From Nioella aestuarii (lineage in GTDB: Bacteria; Pseudomonadota; Alphaproteobacteria; Rhodobacterales; Rhodobacteraceae), in assembly GCF_050896395.1 (NCBI RefSeq), contig NZ_JBPBBA010000020.1, positions 1 to 64,000 of the forward strand: DNA of 64,000 nucleotides. Direction: 5' to 3'. Positions 16,301-24,946 of this stretch are shown here, in pieces. Position 1 is the first letter of the stretch; each line of letters starts with the position of its first letter. The notes under the pieces are model-generated. The model worked only from the letters and a program-made list of their open reading frames with translations. It had not been told where the DNA came from and ran no database searches. Made by a program: the position numbers and the translations under genes.

Positions 16301-17926
16301 ATGAGATTTCATATATTTGCGGTTGGTGTTTTGACGGTAGGCATGGCCCATGCCGAAGACATTCCAGTGCGCGCCGACGTGACCCACGCCACGATCTATG
16401 GCGGCGCGGCAGAGGTGACGCGACAGGCATCGGTGACGGTTCCCGCAGGTGCGCATCGGCTGTTGGTGCCGGTACCACAATACATGCAGGACGCGGGCGT
16501 CGTCAGCGCCGCGCTGTCCGACGGCACCCCGCTTGGCCCGGTGCGCACGGACCCAACCCCCGGTTTCGAGGATGGCCAGTTCGACACGCCAGCACAGGCC
16601 GCCCTGCGCGCCCGGATCGAGGTGCTGGAGGCCGAGATTGAAGAGGCAGAGGATCAGCTTGCACATATCGAAGCCGGGCTTGGCACCATCGCCCTGCAGC
16701 GCCGCTATCTGGAAAGCTATGCGTCCAGCGGCTCGGGCGAGGTGACGGCCCCGGATGAGATCGGCGCCGTGCTAAGCGTCTTGGGACAGCAGATGGAGGA
16801 GCTGACGACGGAGCTGCTGGAAGGCGAGCACCAGCAGGATGAGCAGCTCGCCACAATCGCTGAATTGCAGGCAGACCTAAGCGATGCCGAGGCGGAGTTG
16901 CGCGCGCTTTTTCCCCTGGGTGCGGACAGCATCGCTTTGGCGATCCCGATTGAGGTGACGGAAGCAGCCGATCTGGCGGTCAATCTTACTTACCTAGCCA
17001 CTGGCCTGGGCTGGCACATGACCTATACCGCAAGATTATCGACCGGGGATGGCGCGCTAACGCTGGCGCGCACCGCGCGGCTGGAAAGCTATTTGCCTGA
17101 CCGGTGGGAACAGGTTGCCTTGACACTGTCGGGCGAAGAATGGGGACAGGTTCTGGACATGACAGGCGTGCGGCCTTCGCTCGCCCGCATCGAAGAGGAA
17201 CGGCCTCCAGAAATCTTTCAGGATCGAGTTGCTGGCGGCGCTTTTGTTGAGCCCGTCCTGGAACCTGTGATCATAACCGAGGAAAGCGCAACGTTCGAAA
17301 GCTTCGGCTTGTCGTTCAACGCTGAGATTGCCGAGCCACAGACGCTTGGGCAAGGGGGTGAAACACTTGTGCCGTTCGATACGCTCAGCTTCGACGCTGA
17401 GATCACCATCGAAGCCAATCCGCGCCGTGACGATACGGCCTTCCTGATCGCACGGGCCGAGAACACGACCGGCCAGCCGCTGATCCCCGGTGACATGGCC
17501 GTTTACCGCGACGCAGCGTTTCTGGCGGATGAATACATGGACACCATCCCCCCCGGCGGCGAGGTGGAGCTGCCCTTCGGATCGGTCGATCACCTGCAAC
17601 TCTTCTGGCGCGACCTGTCGCGGAACGAAGGGGATGAGGGATTCTTCAACCGGTCCAACGTGCAGCGGCAGGTGGTGGAATTTGGCGTGACCAATGTCTC
17701 GGACCAGCCGGAAGATGTGCGCATTCTCTATGCCGTGCCCTACACCGAACAAGACGATCTGGAACTGGATCTGACCCTCTCCATCGCGCCAAGCGAGGAA
17801 AATCTCGACGGGCGGCGGGGCATTCACGCATGGGATTTGACCGTCGCCCCAGGTGAAACCCGCACGATCCGTATGGAGGCGGAGATGTCCTGGCCCGAGG
17901 GCTATGACCTCTACTGGCGTCCGTAA
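16301..17926 (+). CDS. Secreted DUF4139/DUF4140 protein (mucoidy-inhibitor MuiA family)
   Basis: 541 aa with a cleavable-looking signal peptide (MRFHIFAVGVLTVGMAHAED). Next comes a DUF4140 N-terminal beta domain (about 22-110, VTHATIYGGAAEVTRQ), a coiled coil (about 105-205, rich in Glu/Leu/Gln) and a DUF4139 domain (about 215-540) ending in ETRTIRMEAEMSWPEGYDLY. The family is named for mucoidy inhibitor A; biochemical function is unknown and a periplasmic/envelope location is expected. No clear ribosome site exists because the asd terminator abuts the ATG; GAAGGG in the hairpin's 3' arm may serve. Confidence 0.85.
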   Translation: MRFHIFAVGVLTVGMAHAEDIPVRADVTHATIYGGAAEVTRQASVTVPAGAHRLLVPVPQYMQDAGVVSAALSDGTPLGPVRTDPTPGFEDGQFDTPAQAALRARIEVLEAEIEEAEDQLAHIEAGLGTIALQRRYLESYASSGSGEVTAPDEIGAVLSVLGQQMEELTTELLEGEHQQDEQLATIAELQADLSDAEAELRALFPLGADSIALAIPIEVTEAADLAVNLTYLATGLGWHMTYTARLSTGDGALTLARTARLESYLPDRWEQVALTLSGEEWGQVLDMTGVRPSLARIEEERPPEIFQDRVAGGAFVEPVLEPVIITEESATFESFGLSFNAEIAEPQTLGQGGETLVPFDTLSFDAEITIEANPRRDDTAFLIARAENTTGQPLIPGDMAVYRDAAFLADEYMDTIPPGGEVELPFGSVDHLQLFWRDLSRNEGDEGFFNRSNVQRQVVEFGVTNVSDQPEDVRILYAVPYTEQDDLELDLTLSIAPSEENLDGRRGIHAWDLTVAPGETRTIRMEAEMSWPEGYDLYWRP

Positions 17927-17942
17927 GTGAAGGGGCCGGGCG

Positions 17943-18254
17943 TCAGAACCGCTCGGCCCGCAGCACTTCGCAATCTGTGACGCTCACCACGCCGATATGG
18001 CGTTCGACAACGGCGAAGGCGGCATCTAGCAGCGCGTCCAGCCGTTCCGGCTTGATGATGCAGACAACAGCCAGCATTCCACCTGCGCGGCTGACCTGTC
18101 CTGCGCGGCTCCATTCCCCTGACCGGCCAGAGCCACCCTTGACGGGCAGAATGGTGTAGCCCGTCACATCGGCTTTGCGCAGCGCTTCGGTCAGGCGGCG
18201 CTCCATCATCGCTTCGATGATGATCTCAACACGTTTTGCCTTGTGGGTCTGCAT
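17943..18254 (-). CDS. PII-like signalling protein, SbtB type
   Basis: 103-aa ferredoxin-fold PII-like protein (KRVEIIIEAMMERRLTEALR...) with a T-loop region GYTILPVKGGSGRSGEW as in SbtB, which in cyanobacteria binds adenine nucleotides and regulates the bicarbonate transporter SbtA. The gene follows the SbtA-like gene by 3 bases. The C-terminal redox loop with a CGPxGC-like motif found in many cyanobacterial SbtB proteins is absent: this one ends CEVLRAERF. It is therefore probably nucleotide-responsive only. A general GlnB is unlikely, since the Tyr51 uridylylation site context is missing. Confidence 0.82.
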   Translation of the reverse strand: MQTHKAKRVEIIIEAMMERRLTEALRKADVTGYTILPVKGGSGRSGEWSRAGQVSRAGGMLAVVCIIKPERLDALLDAAFAVVERHIGVVSVTDCEVLRAERF

Positions 18255-18257
18255 GGG

Positions 18258-19244
18258 TCAGCCTCCGGTCACGGTGCGGGCAATGGCCAGGTAGATCGGG
18301 ATGCCCAAGGTCAGGTTGAAGGGGAAGGTGACGCCAAGCGATAGCGTCAGGTAGATGGACGGGTTCGCCTCTGGCAGGGCCACGCGCATAGCCGCGGGCA
18401 CCGCGATATAGGAGGCCGAGGCCGACAGCACCATGAACAGCGCCACGCCTCCCGCCGACAAGCCGATCAGCATCCCGGCGGCAAGGCCGAAGACGCTGCC
18501 AACCAGCGGCATGACGATCCCAAAGGCCAAAAGGCCGGGTCGCAGAACCCCTGCCGCACTGCGCAAGCCGCGCCCGGCAACCAGCCCCATATCCAGCAGG
18601 AACAGGCACAGAACCCCTTGGAACGGCGCCACGATAAAGCTTTCGATCCGGGCCAGACCGTCCGCCCCCGTGATTACCCCGATCAGGAAAGACCCGATCA
18701 GCAGGACGATGGAGCCATTGAGCAGGATTTCCCGCAGCAGCTCTCCATCCATCTCTTCGCTATTCGACTTGTCACCGTAGCGCGCGATCAGCCAAAGGGC
18801 GGCCAGGATGGCGGGGGCCTCCATCGCGGCGGCAACAGCGACCATGAACCCCTCTCCCGCCAGCCCTGCCGAGTCGAGCACCGAAGTGCCAGCCACGAAG
18901 GTGACGATGGAAATCGACCCGTAATGTGCGGCGACAGCAGCGGCGTTGGTGACGTCCAATCCCGACATGACGCGCAGCAATGCAAAAGCTACCAGCGGCA
19001 GAACGAACGACAAGATCACGCCCGCAACGAGCGACAGGATCAACGTCGTATCCACCCCGTGCGAGGCCACGCTGGCCCCGCCCTTGAAGCCGATGGCAAA
19101 GAGCAGATAGAGCGACATGGCCTTGGCCACAGCCTCTGGCACTGTCAGGTCGGATTTGGCGTATGCCGCCGCAAATCCAAGCACAAAAAACAGGATGATT
19201 GGCGACAACAGGTTCTCTGCCGCCAGAGAAAGTATTTGGTCCAT
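18258..19244 (-). CDS. Sodium-dependent bicarbonate transporter, SbtA family
   Basis: 328-aa inner-membrane protein, almost entirely hydrophobic with about ten helices in two inverted halves. Diagnostic segments include ENLLSPIILFFVLGFAAA at the start, FAIGFKGG, AAHYGSISIVTF and the C-terminal PEANPSIYLTLSLGVTFPFN. SbtA imports HCO3- with Na+. It is in a row with carbonic anhydrase upstream (58-base gap) and the PII-like gene downstream (3-base gap), all on the minus strand. A role in feeding carboxylases such as acetyl-CoA or propionyl-CoA carboxylase is inferred, since no RuBisCO gene is in view. Confidence 0.88.
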   Translation of the reverse strand: MDQILSLAAENLLSPIILFFVLGFAAAYAKSDLTVPEAVAKAMSLYLLFAIGFKGGASVASHGVDTTLILSLVAGVILSFVLPLVAFALLRVMSGLDVTNAAAVAAHYGSISIVTFVAGTSVLDSAGLAGEGFMVAVAAAMEAPAILAALWLIARYGDKSNSEEMDGELLREILLNGSIVLLIGSFLIGVITGADGLARIESFIVAPFQGVLCLFLLDMGLVAGRGLRSAAGVLRPGLLAFGIVMPLVGSVFGLAAGMLIGLSAGGVALFMVLSASASYIAVPAAMRVALPEANPSIYLTLSLGVTFPFNLTLGIPIYLAIARTVTGG

Positions 19245-19302
19245 TTCGTCCCCGTGTTCCGATTGGTCTTTCAGGTCCCAGCTGGAACGAATCCGAAATA
19301 CC

Positions 19303-19953
19303 CTACACTTTCACAAAGGAATTAACGTCCGAATCATACATTTCCAAGGCCCCAGATGCGATTTCGTTCCATAGGCCATGCAAGGAGAGACGCCCATCCT
19401 CGACGGCCTGGGCCACGAAGGGGAAGGTCATAAGGTTGGCCAGAGACACCAGGACCGAGCGCTGTTCCAACGCCCGCTGACGTTCGTGTTCGTCGGTGAT
19501 GCTTGCGGTTTCTTCGCAGGCGGGGCGCAGGATATCCATCCAGCGGCCGACGAAGCTGGTGGGCTTTTCCAGTTCCGGCGCGTTGCCAGAAACCATCTGG
19601 ATGCAGCCGCTCACGCCGCCACAATTGGAATGGCCCAGAACCATGATGTTGGAAACATTCAGCGCCGTGACCGCATATTCGACTGCCGCAGAGGTGCCGT
19701 GATGATCGCCATCCGGCGTATAGGGAGGCACGAGATTGGCGATATTGCGATGAATGAAGAACTCGCCCGATTCTGCCCCGAAGATAGAGGTCACGTGAAC
19801 CCGGCTGTCGCAGCAGGAAATCACCATGGCGCGCGGACGTTGACCTTCTTCTGCAAGACGCCGGAACCAAGCTTGGTTCTCTGCGTATTCCGTTGCTTTC
19901 CAGCTGTGGTAGCGCCGCGTCAGGTATGTCGGCAGGAGGGAAACATATTCCAT
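19303..19953 (-). CDS. Beta-class carbonic anhydrase
   Basis: Interconverts CO2 and bicarbonate; cytoplasmic zinc enzyme. The 216-aa protein has the zinc/dyad set Cys48-Asp49-Ser50-Arg51 (SCCDSRVH), His108 and Cys111 (GHSNCGG). It is first in the apparent CA-SbtA-SbtB unit. Its stop is 58 bases before the transporter start. Confidence 0.94.
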   Translation of the reverse strand: MEYVSLLPTYLTRRYHSWKATEYAENQAWFRRLAEEGQRPRAMVISCCDSRVHVTSIFGAESGEFFIHRNIANLVPPYTPDGDHHGTSAAVEYAVTALNVSNIMVLGHSNCGGVSGCIQMVSGNAPELEKPTSFVGRWMDILRPACEETASITDEHERQRALEQRSVLVSLANLMTFPFVAQAVEDGRLSLHGLWNEIASGALEMYDSDVNSFVKV

Positions 19954-20096
19954 TTAGCGTCCTCTGTCGTCGCGTCGACCCTGATAGGGCGCATTCCTCG
20001 AAAGTTCGAGCTATTTTTTGGTCGCAGGCATAACGGATTCTTCAGCAAGCCGGGGCAAAGTCCGCGCTATCCGTGGGGGCGGAAGTGGAGTGAGTG

Positions 20097-20480
20097 ATGG
20101 AGCAGGACGTAAGATTTTTGCGACCGGAGGAACCGGCACGGTTCAATCCCGAACGGCTGGAGCGGCTCTGCGATGAGATCGGAGAGATCCGGGCAGAACA
20201 CGAAGTTGCCAGTGCGTTGCAGACGATCAACGCGCATCTGCAGGACATTCGCAGAATTCATCCGGTCCAGGATGGGTCGGACCTGGCAGGCCCTGCCCGC
20301 CATCTGGCGGCGGCATCGGACCGGATCGGGATGGCAACGCTGGCACGGGTGGCGCGCGACGTGCTGGCCTGTGTGGCGACGGGCGATGTGGTGGCGCTGG
20401 CCTCGACTCATGCGCGCCTCGTACGTGTAGGGGAAAGATCCATCCACGCAATCTGGGACTTGGAGGATGTATCGGGCTGA
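20097..20480 (+). CDS. Conserved hypothetical protein, 127 aa
   Basis: No family recognised. It starts at ATG 20097 with a purine-rich GTGGAGTGA just before; a GTG three bases upstream is also possible. Predicted largely helical: RFNPERLERLCDEIGEIRAE at the start, then a four-helix-bundle-like stretch (SDLAGPARHLAAASDRIGM...HARLVRVGERSIHAIW). The bundle and spacing recall Hpt domains but no HxxKG motif is present. It lies 57 bases upstream of the leucyl aminopeptidase on the same strand. Confidence 0.6.
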   Translation: MEQDVRFLRPEEPARFNPERLERLCDEIGEIRAEHEVASALQTINAHLQDIRRIHPVQDGSDLAGPARHLAAASDRIGMATLARVARDVLACVATGDVVALASTHARLVRVGERSIHAIWDLEDVSG

Positions 20481-20537
20481 TCCGCCTTGCAGCCACGGCC
20501 CGTCACGCTAGGCTGTTGCAAGCCATTTTTGTGACGG

Positions 20538-21932
20538 ATGACCATGGACAGACGCTTTTCCCCCGCCGATCCCGGCGCAATCCCCGTAACCTGCATCTCC
20601 CCCGATGCTTTGGAGGGGGCGCTTGACGCTCTGCCTGCAGCACAAGCCGCTTGGGCGCGGTCCACGGGCTTTGCAGCGTCGCTTGCTGAGCCTTGTGTTC
20701 TGCCAGATCCCGAAGGCGGGATCGCTCGCGTCCTGCTTGGGCTTGGGACGGACGCGGCAAGAGCACGCAAGCGCTTTGCAATCGGCGCAGCGTTGGCCGC
20801 TTTGCCAGAGGGCACCTACCGCCTTGTAGACGGCCTGCCAGAGACTGAACGCGAAGAGGCCGCGCTTGGCTGGCTGCTGTCCGGCTATCGCTTTGGTCGC
20901 TACAAGGATGCCCTCACCCCCAAAGCACAACTGGTCGCACCAGAGGGGCTTGATACCGCCGCGCTTGAAAACATCGCAGCGGGAGAGGCGCTGACACGCG
21001 ACCTGATCAACACCCCCGCAAACGATATGGGCCCCGATCAGTTGGAAGCTGCAGCGCGAGATCTGGCAGAGGGGTTCGGAGCGTCTGTTTCCGTCATCAA
21101 GGGCGATGACCTGCTGACGGGCAATCTCCCGATGATTCACGCCGTCGGCCGTGCCGCCGCGCAGGCCCCGCGGCTGATCGAGATGACATGGGGCAGCGAA
21201 GGCCCTCAGCTGACTCTGGTCGGCAAGGGGGTTTGTTTTGACACAGGCGGGCTGAACCTGAAACTCGGCGCCTCCATGGGGCTGATGAAGAAGGACATGG
21301 GTGGTTCGGCCACCGTACTTGGGCTGGCACGCATGATCATGGGGGCCGGTCTGGACATGCGGTTGCGCGTCCTGATCCCCGCAGTGGAAAACGCTGTGGC
21401 GGGCAATGCCTTTCGCCCCGGTGACATCCTGACCGCGCGCAACGGTCTGACCGTCGAGATCAACAACACCGATGCAGAGGGGCGCCTGGTGCTGGCCGAT
21501 ACGCTGTCGCTGGCCAGTGAAACACCCCCCGATCTTCTGATCTGCATGGCCACGCTGACCGGGGCCGCGCGGGTTGCCGTGGGCCCGGATATCGCTCCGT
21601 TCTATACCGATGACGATGGCTTTGCCGGGGCACTGTCCGCCGCCGCCATCCGCGTGTCGGACCCGGTTTGGCGGATGCCGTTTCATGCGCCCTACGAGTC
21701 GATGATCGAACCCGGCATCGCTGATCTGGACAATGCCCCCAAGGGTGGATTTGCCGGGTCCATCACCGCCGCGCTGTTCCTGCGACGCTTCGCAAAGGAC
21801 GCGCCTCGCTTTGCCCATTTTGACATTTACGGCTGGCAACCCGCAGATGCCCCTGCCCGCCCCAAGGGCGGCGTCGGTCAGGCCGCGCGGGCGATCTTTT
21901 CCGCTTTGCCCGAGGTTTTGAGCAATGACTGA
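20538..21932 (+). CDS. Leucyl aminopeptidase family protein (M17)
   Basis: Two-metal cytosolic aminopeptidase. In the 464-aa protein the catalytic domain has NTPANDMGP, KGVCFDTGGLNLK with the metal/catalytic lysine, KKDMGG, and NTDAEGRLVLAD holding the second metal ligands. The N-terminal domain is diverged from PepA, as in the Roseobacter M17 group. Start ATG 20538; a second ATG at 20544 is equally possible and the ribosome site is weak. It overlaps the NlpC/P60 gene by 8 bases, so the two peptidases are co-translated. Confidence 0.92.
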   Translation: MTMDRRFSPADPGAIPVTCISPDALEGALDALPAAQAAWARSTGFAASLAEPCVLPDPEGGIARVLLGLGTDAARARKRFAIGAALAALPEGTYRLVDGLPETEREEAALGWLLSGYRFGRYKDALTPKAQLVAPEGLDTAALENIAAGEALTRDLINTPANDMGPDQLEAAARDLAEGFGASVSVIKGDDLLTGNLPMIHAVGRAAAQAPRLIEMTWGSEGPQLTLVGKGVCFDTGGLNLKLGASMGLMKKDMGGSATVLGLARMIMGAGLDMRLRVLIPAVENAVAGNAFRPGDILTARNGLTVEINNTDAEGRLVLADTLSLASETPPDLLICMATLTGAARVAVGPDIAPFYTDDDGFAGALSAAAIRVSDPVWRMPFHAPYESMIEPGIADLDNAPKGGFAGSITAALFLRRFAKDAPRFAHFDIYGWQPADAPARPKGGVGQAARAIFSALPEVLSND

Positions 21933-22773
21933 CATGCCAGATCCCCGTATCACCCCCACCAATGGCCATGTCGCCCATGTCAGCCTTGAAGGTCAGGTCG
22001 AGGCCGAAAAATTCGTGCAAGGTCGGCGCATGATGGTGATGCAGCCGATGGCCAACATCACCGATGAGCCGCGCGGCAAACGGGTCAGCCAACTGCTGTT
22101 TGGTGAGATCTTTCACGTGCTGGAAACCTATGACGGTTTTGCCTTCGGTCAGGCGGAACGCGACGGGCAGGTTGGCTATGTGCTGTCCGGCGCGCTGGTT
22201 TCACCCGAGGAGCCGACCCACTGGGTGACGGCCCCTGCAACGCATCTCTACCCCAAGCCTGACCTCAAGGCCCCGCCGGAAGTGGCCATATTCTTTGGGT
22301 CTGCCGTGAAAGTGGTCGGAGAGCGCGATGACTACCTCCGCATCCATACCGGCCATTTCATCCCGCGACCGCACCTGCAACCGATCCGCGCCCGTTTTGG
22401 CGATCCGGTTGGGGTTGCGGACCTGTTCCTTGGCTCGCCCTACCTTTGGGGAGGGTCCAGCCGGTGGGGCATCGACTGTTCCGGCCTTGTGCAGATGGCC
22501 CTGCTGGCCTGCGGTTTCGACTGCCCGCGAGACAGCGATCAGCAGATCGTTCTGGGCCGCGAGTTGCATCATGGCGAACCCTTCGTGCGCGGTGATCTGG
22601 TGTTCTGGAAAGGGCATGTGGGTTTTATGGCGAATGAGCGGATGCTGCTGCACGCCAACGCCACCCATATGGCCGTGGCCTATGAACCGCTGAAAGACGC
22701 GGCGGCGCGGATCGAAGACAAGGGTGAAGGCCCGATCACGGCGCGGCGCAGGTTCCTCAAACCCGGCGACTAA
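21925..22773 (+). CDS. NlpC/P60 (C40) cell-wall peptidase with SH3-like domains
   Basis: 282 aa. Bacterial SH3-like repeats fill about residues 35-155, and the C40 papain-like domain about 160-280. Catalytic Cys185 is in WGIDCSGLVQ, His231 in KGHVGFM, and the third polar residue follows at about His243. The family cleaves gamma-D-Glu to meso-DAP or L-Lys bonds of murein peptides. No signal peptide is evident, so it probably acts on recycled muropeptides in the cytoplasm, which suits its overlap with the M17 aminopeptidase. Confidence 0.9.
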   Translation: MTDMPDPRITPTNGHVAHVSLEGQVEAEKFVQGRRMMVMQPMANITDEPRGKRVSQLLFGEIFHVLETYDGFAFGQAERDGQVGYVLSGALVSPEEPTHWVTAPATHLYPKPDLKAPPEVAIFFGSAVKVVGERDDYLRIHTGHFIPRPHLQPIRARFGDPVGVADLFLGSPYLWGGSSRWGIDCSGLVQMALLACGFDCPRDSDQQIVLGRELHHGEPFVRGDLVFWKGHVGFMANERMLLHANATHMAVAYEPLKDAAARIEDKGEGPITARRRFLKPGD

Positions 22774-22777
22774 AGGC

Positions 22778-23167
22778 CTATTCCACCGCCCGGATCAGCT
22801 TGCGTTCCAGTACCCGCAGCACGGTTTTCAGGTCATGCCCGCGTTTCAGAATGCGCCCGTCCATGCCTATGACCGAATACTGCCCCTGACGGTCCCGCAG
22901 CTTCGGGCGCTTTTCGATACGATAGATGGGATGTTCCGCCGTGCGCCGAAAGATGGAAAAAATCGCAACATCCCGCAGGCAGGAAATGCCGTAATCCCGC
23001 CATTCACCGGCGGCGACCATCCGGCCATAGACGCCAAGGATGACTCCAAGCTCGGTTCGGTGGAACGCCACCTGTTCCTGCTGTGGGGGGACCGGGCCCG
23101 AGGGCTGAATCTGCATGTCCATGGGACGAGCTTGGCGCTCATGCGAAGACTTATCAAGGTCCGCCAT
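22778..23167 (-). CDS. DUF2794 domain-containing protein
   Basis: 129-aa alphaproteobacterial protein of unknown function; the core VAFHRTELGVILGVYGRMV...GEWRDYGI (residues 33-63) is the DUF2794 hallmark. The N-terminal 30 residues are polar and Pro/Gln-rich. ATG 23167 has AAGG nine bases before it. It converges on the NlpC/P60 gene with 4 bases between. The structured DNA upstream (23267-23316) would lie in its leader if transcription begins past the ilvE terminator. Confidence 0.85.
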   Translation of the reverse strand: MADLDKSSHERQARPMDMQIQPSGPVPPQQEQVAFHRTELGVILGVYGRMVAAGEWRDYGISCLRDVAIFSIFRRTAEHPIYRIEKRPKLRDRQGQYSVIGMDGRILKRGHDLKTVLRVLERKLIRAVE

Positions 23168-23266
23168 TCAATTGCCTTGAAAGAGCCGCTGCTTTTTCGC
23201 CTGCTGTCCCTCAAATCGCCCTGACCCGAGGCCAAACATATCCTTGTAGTGACGAGCATAGGCTCG

Positions 23267-23316
23267 CCCCCGGCGGATCGGTTATCTTGCCCCCACCCAG
23301 TCCGCTCCGCCGGGGG
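23267..23316. other. Perfect 11-bp stem with 28-nt loop, possible structured leader or small RNA
   Basis: CCCCCGGCGGA (23267-23277) pairs with TCCGCCGGGGG (23306-23316). A second small hairpin CGAGC-ATAG-GCTCG lies immediately left (about 23253-23266). The structure sits between ilvE's terminator and the DUF2794 gene. Read on the plus strand it is followed by a full terminator at 23331-23365, so a plus-strand small RNA is an alternative to a minus-strand leader. Confidence 0.4.
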
Positions 23317-23330
23317 ACTACGCCAGATAG

Positions 23331-23365
23331 AAAAGGCCCCGCGCGAGAACGCCGGGGCCTTTTTC
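23331..23365. terminator. Bidirectional-looking rho-independent terminator after ilvE
   Basis: Stem AAAAGGCCCCG (23331-23341) / CGGGGCCTTTT (23353-23363), loop CGCGAGAACGC. It has a T-run on the plus strand and an A-run (T-run on minus) on the other side, and lies 18 bases beyond the ilvE stop. Confidence 0.88.
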
Positions 23366-23382
23366 GTCATTCCAGAACGCGG

Positions 23383-24252
23383 TTACTCCCGCACCAGCTT
23401 CTCATACCCTTCGGCAATCTCGCGGGCGATGGCGCCGACCTCGAAGTTGTAGTCGCCGATCTGGCCCACGGGGGTCACTTCTGCGGCGGTGCCGGTGAGC
23501 CAGCATTGCTGAAAACCTTCCAGTTCCTCGGGCATGATGTGGCGTTCGTGCACTTTGATCTGACGGTCCTTCAGCATCCCCACAACGGTCTGACGGGTGA
23601 GACCGTTCAGGAAGCAATCGGGCAGGGGGGTATGAACCTCGCCATCCTTGACAAAGAAGATATTGGCCCCGGTCGCTTCCGCGATATAGCCGCGATAGTC
23701 GAACATCATTGCGTCGGAACAGCCTTTGGCTTCTGCCGCGTGCTTCGACAGCGTGCAGATCATGTAAAGACCGGCGGCCTTGGCGTGGCTTGGAATGGTT
23801 TCGGGGCTGGGGCGCTTCCATTTGGAAATGTCGAGCTTTGCGCCCTTCATCTTTGCATCGCCGTAATAGGCGCCCCACTCCCAGGCGGCGATCGCCAGCC
23901 GGACGGGGTTCTTCGCAGATGCAACGCCCATATCCTCGCCCGCGCCACGCCAGGCAACCGCACGGACATATGCGTCGGTCAAGCCATTGGCGGTCAGCAC
24001 TTCCTGCTTGGCCGCCTCGATCTCGTCGACGGTATAGGGAATCTGGAAGTCGAGCTGACCGGCCGAGAAATGCAGGCGTTCGGAATGCAGGCGGCTTTTG
24101 AAAATCTTGCCGTTATAGGCGCGCTCGCCTTCGAACACGGACGAGGCATAATGCATCGCATGGGTCAGAATATGCACATTCGCATCCCGCCAGGGGATGA
24201 GCTTGCCATCCATCCAGATGGTTCCGTCGCGATCGTCGTAAGCAGCGCCCAT
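23383..24252 (-). CDS. ilvE: Branched-chain amino acid aminotransferase
   Basis: PLP class IV enzyme forming valine, leucine and isoleucine from their 2-oxo acids. 289 aa from ATG 24252 (MGAAYDDRDGTIWMDGKLIP), with AAGGTG 8 nt upstream; a longer frame to 24300 is not family-like. Hallmarks are HAMHYASSVFEGERAYNG, PLP lysine in SHAKAAGLYM, EATGANIFFV and LTGTAAEVTPVG. It is divergent from petP. Confidence 0.94.
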   Translation of the reverse strand: MGAAYDDRDGTIWMDGKLIPWRDANVHILTHAMHYASSVFEGERAYNGKIFKSRLHSERLHFSAGQLDFQIPYTVDEIEAAKQEVLTANGLTDAYVRAVAWRGAGEDMGVASAKNPVRLAIAAWEWGAYYGDAKMKGAKLDISKWKRPSPETIPSHAKAAGLYMICTLSKHAAEAKGCSDAMMFDYRGYIAEATGANIFFVKDGEVHTPLPDCFLNGLTRQTVVGMLKDRQIKVHERHIMPEELEGFQQCWLTGTAAEVTPVGQIGDYNFEVGAIAREIAEGYEKLVRE

Positions 24253-24310
24253 TGTTTTCACCTTCGGCAGGAGTCTTGGTATTTTCGGTTTGTTGCGCAA
24301 AATACGTCCG

Positions 24311-24342
24311 AACCGGACATAAAATTACGTAAAACCGGGCAT
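24311..24342. promoter_or_regulatory. Direct repeats AACCGGACAT / AACCGGGCAT in the ilvE-petP divergent region
   Basis: Copies at 24311-24320 and 24333-24342 are 22 bp apart (two helical turns), separated by AT-rich DNA. OmpR-type regulators and some MarR proteins bind such phased sites, so autoregulation by PetR or PetP is possible. Confidence 0.4.
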
Positions 24343-24427
24343 TCGGTAACAATTGATTCTTGGAAAGTCAACAAGGCTGACATAAAGTCGGGCGAAAGGC
24401 GACAGGACCCCGGGAGGAGCGCAATTC

Positions 24428-24946
24428 ATGGCCGAACGTGGCGCCGCACAATCATCTGCAACCAGCGGGGAAAGCCTGCTTTTTCTGACCGACGAGCAAC
24501 TTCGGCGCGGGATCGAAGCGATGTTCTTCGCCTATCGCGGGTTCACGGCAGATCCTGATCGCATTCTTGAAAACCATGCTTACGGACGCGCGCATCATCG
24601 GGCGATTCACTTTATCAATCGGACTCCGGGGACCACGGTGAATAACCTGCTGGCCATCCTGGGCGTGACCAAGCAATCGCTGAACCGGGTGTTGCGCACA
24701 TTGGTCGAGGATGGGCTGGTCGAAAGCCGCGTTGGCACCCGCGACAAGCGGGAACGGCACCTTTACCTGACCGATCAGGGTATTGCGCTGGAACGCGAAT
24801 TGTCCGAGGCGCAGCGAACGCGGATGCGTGCGGCCTATCGTGCGGCAGGACCAGAGGCTGTGGCCGGTTTTCGCACTGTGCTTGAACAGATGATGGACCC
24901 GGAGCTTCGCCACCATTACCTTGCCAATACCGAGGGAGGCGCATGA
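24428..24946 (+). CDS. petP: MarR-family regulator PetP
   Basis: 172-aa winged-helix protein; the MarR core is seen in AIHFINRTPGTTVNNLLAIL and KQSLNRVLRTLVEDGLVESR. In Rhodobacter capsulatus the gene pair petP-petR encodes a MarR-like protein and a response regulator needed for cytochrome bc1 and photosynthetic growth. The same order and an ATGA overlap with petR support the name. A GGGAGGAGCG ribosome site precedes ATG. Confidence 0.85.
   Translation: MAERGAAQSSATSGESLLFLTDEQLRRGIEAMFFAYRGFTADPDRILENHAYGRAHHRAIHFINRTPGTTVNNLLAILGVTKQSLNRVLRTLVEDGLVESRVGTRDKRERHLYLTDQGIALERELSEAQRTRMRAAYRAAGPEAVAGFRTVLEQMMDPELRHHYLANTEGGA

Noticed and set aside
19997..20019. CTCGA-AAGT-TCGAG followed by TATTTTTT, terminator-like on the plus strand
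   Set aside because: No plus-strand gene ends nearby and the stem is only 5 bp; it lies in the promoter region between carbonic anhydrase and the 127-aa gene.
23168..23330. Possible SRP RNA, 6S RNA or tRNA in the DUF2794-ilvE gap
   Set aside because: No GGTCAGG/AGCAGC SRP motif in the right arrangement, no TpsiC arm, and I cannot verify the 6S central bubble; kept only as an unnamed structured region.
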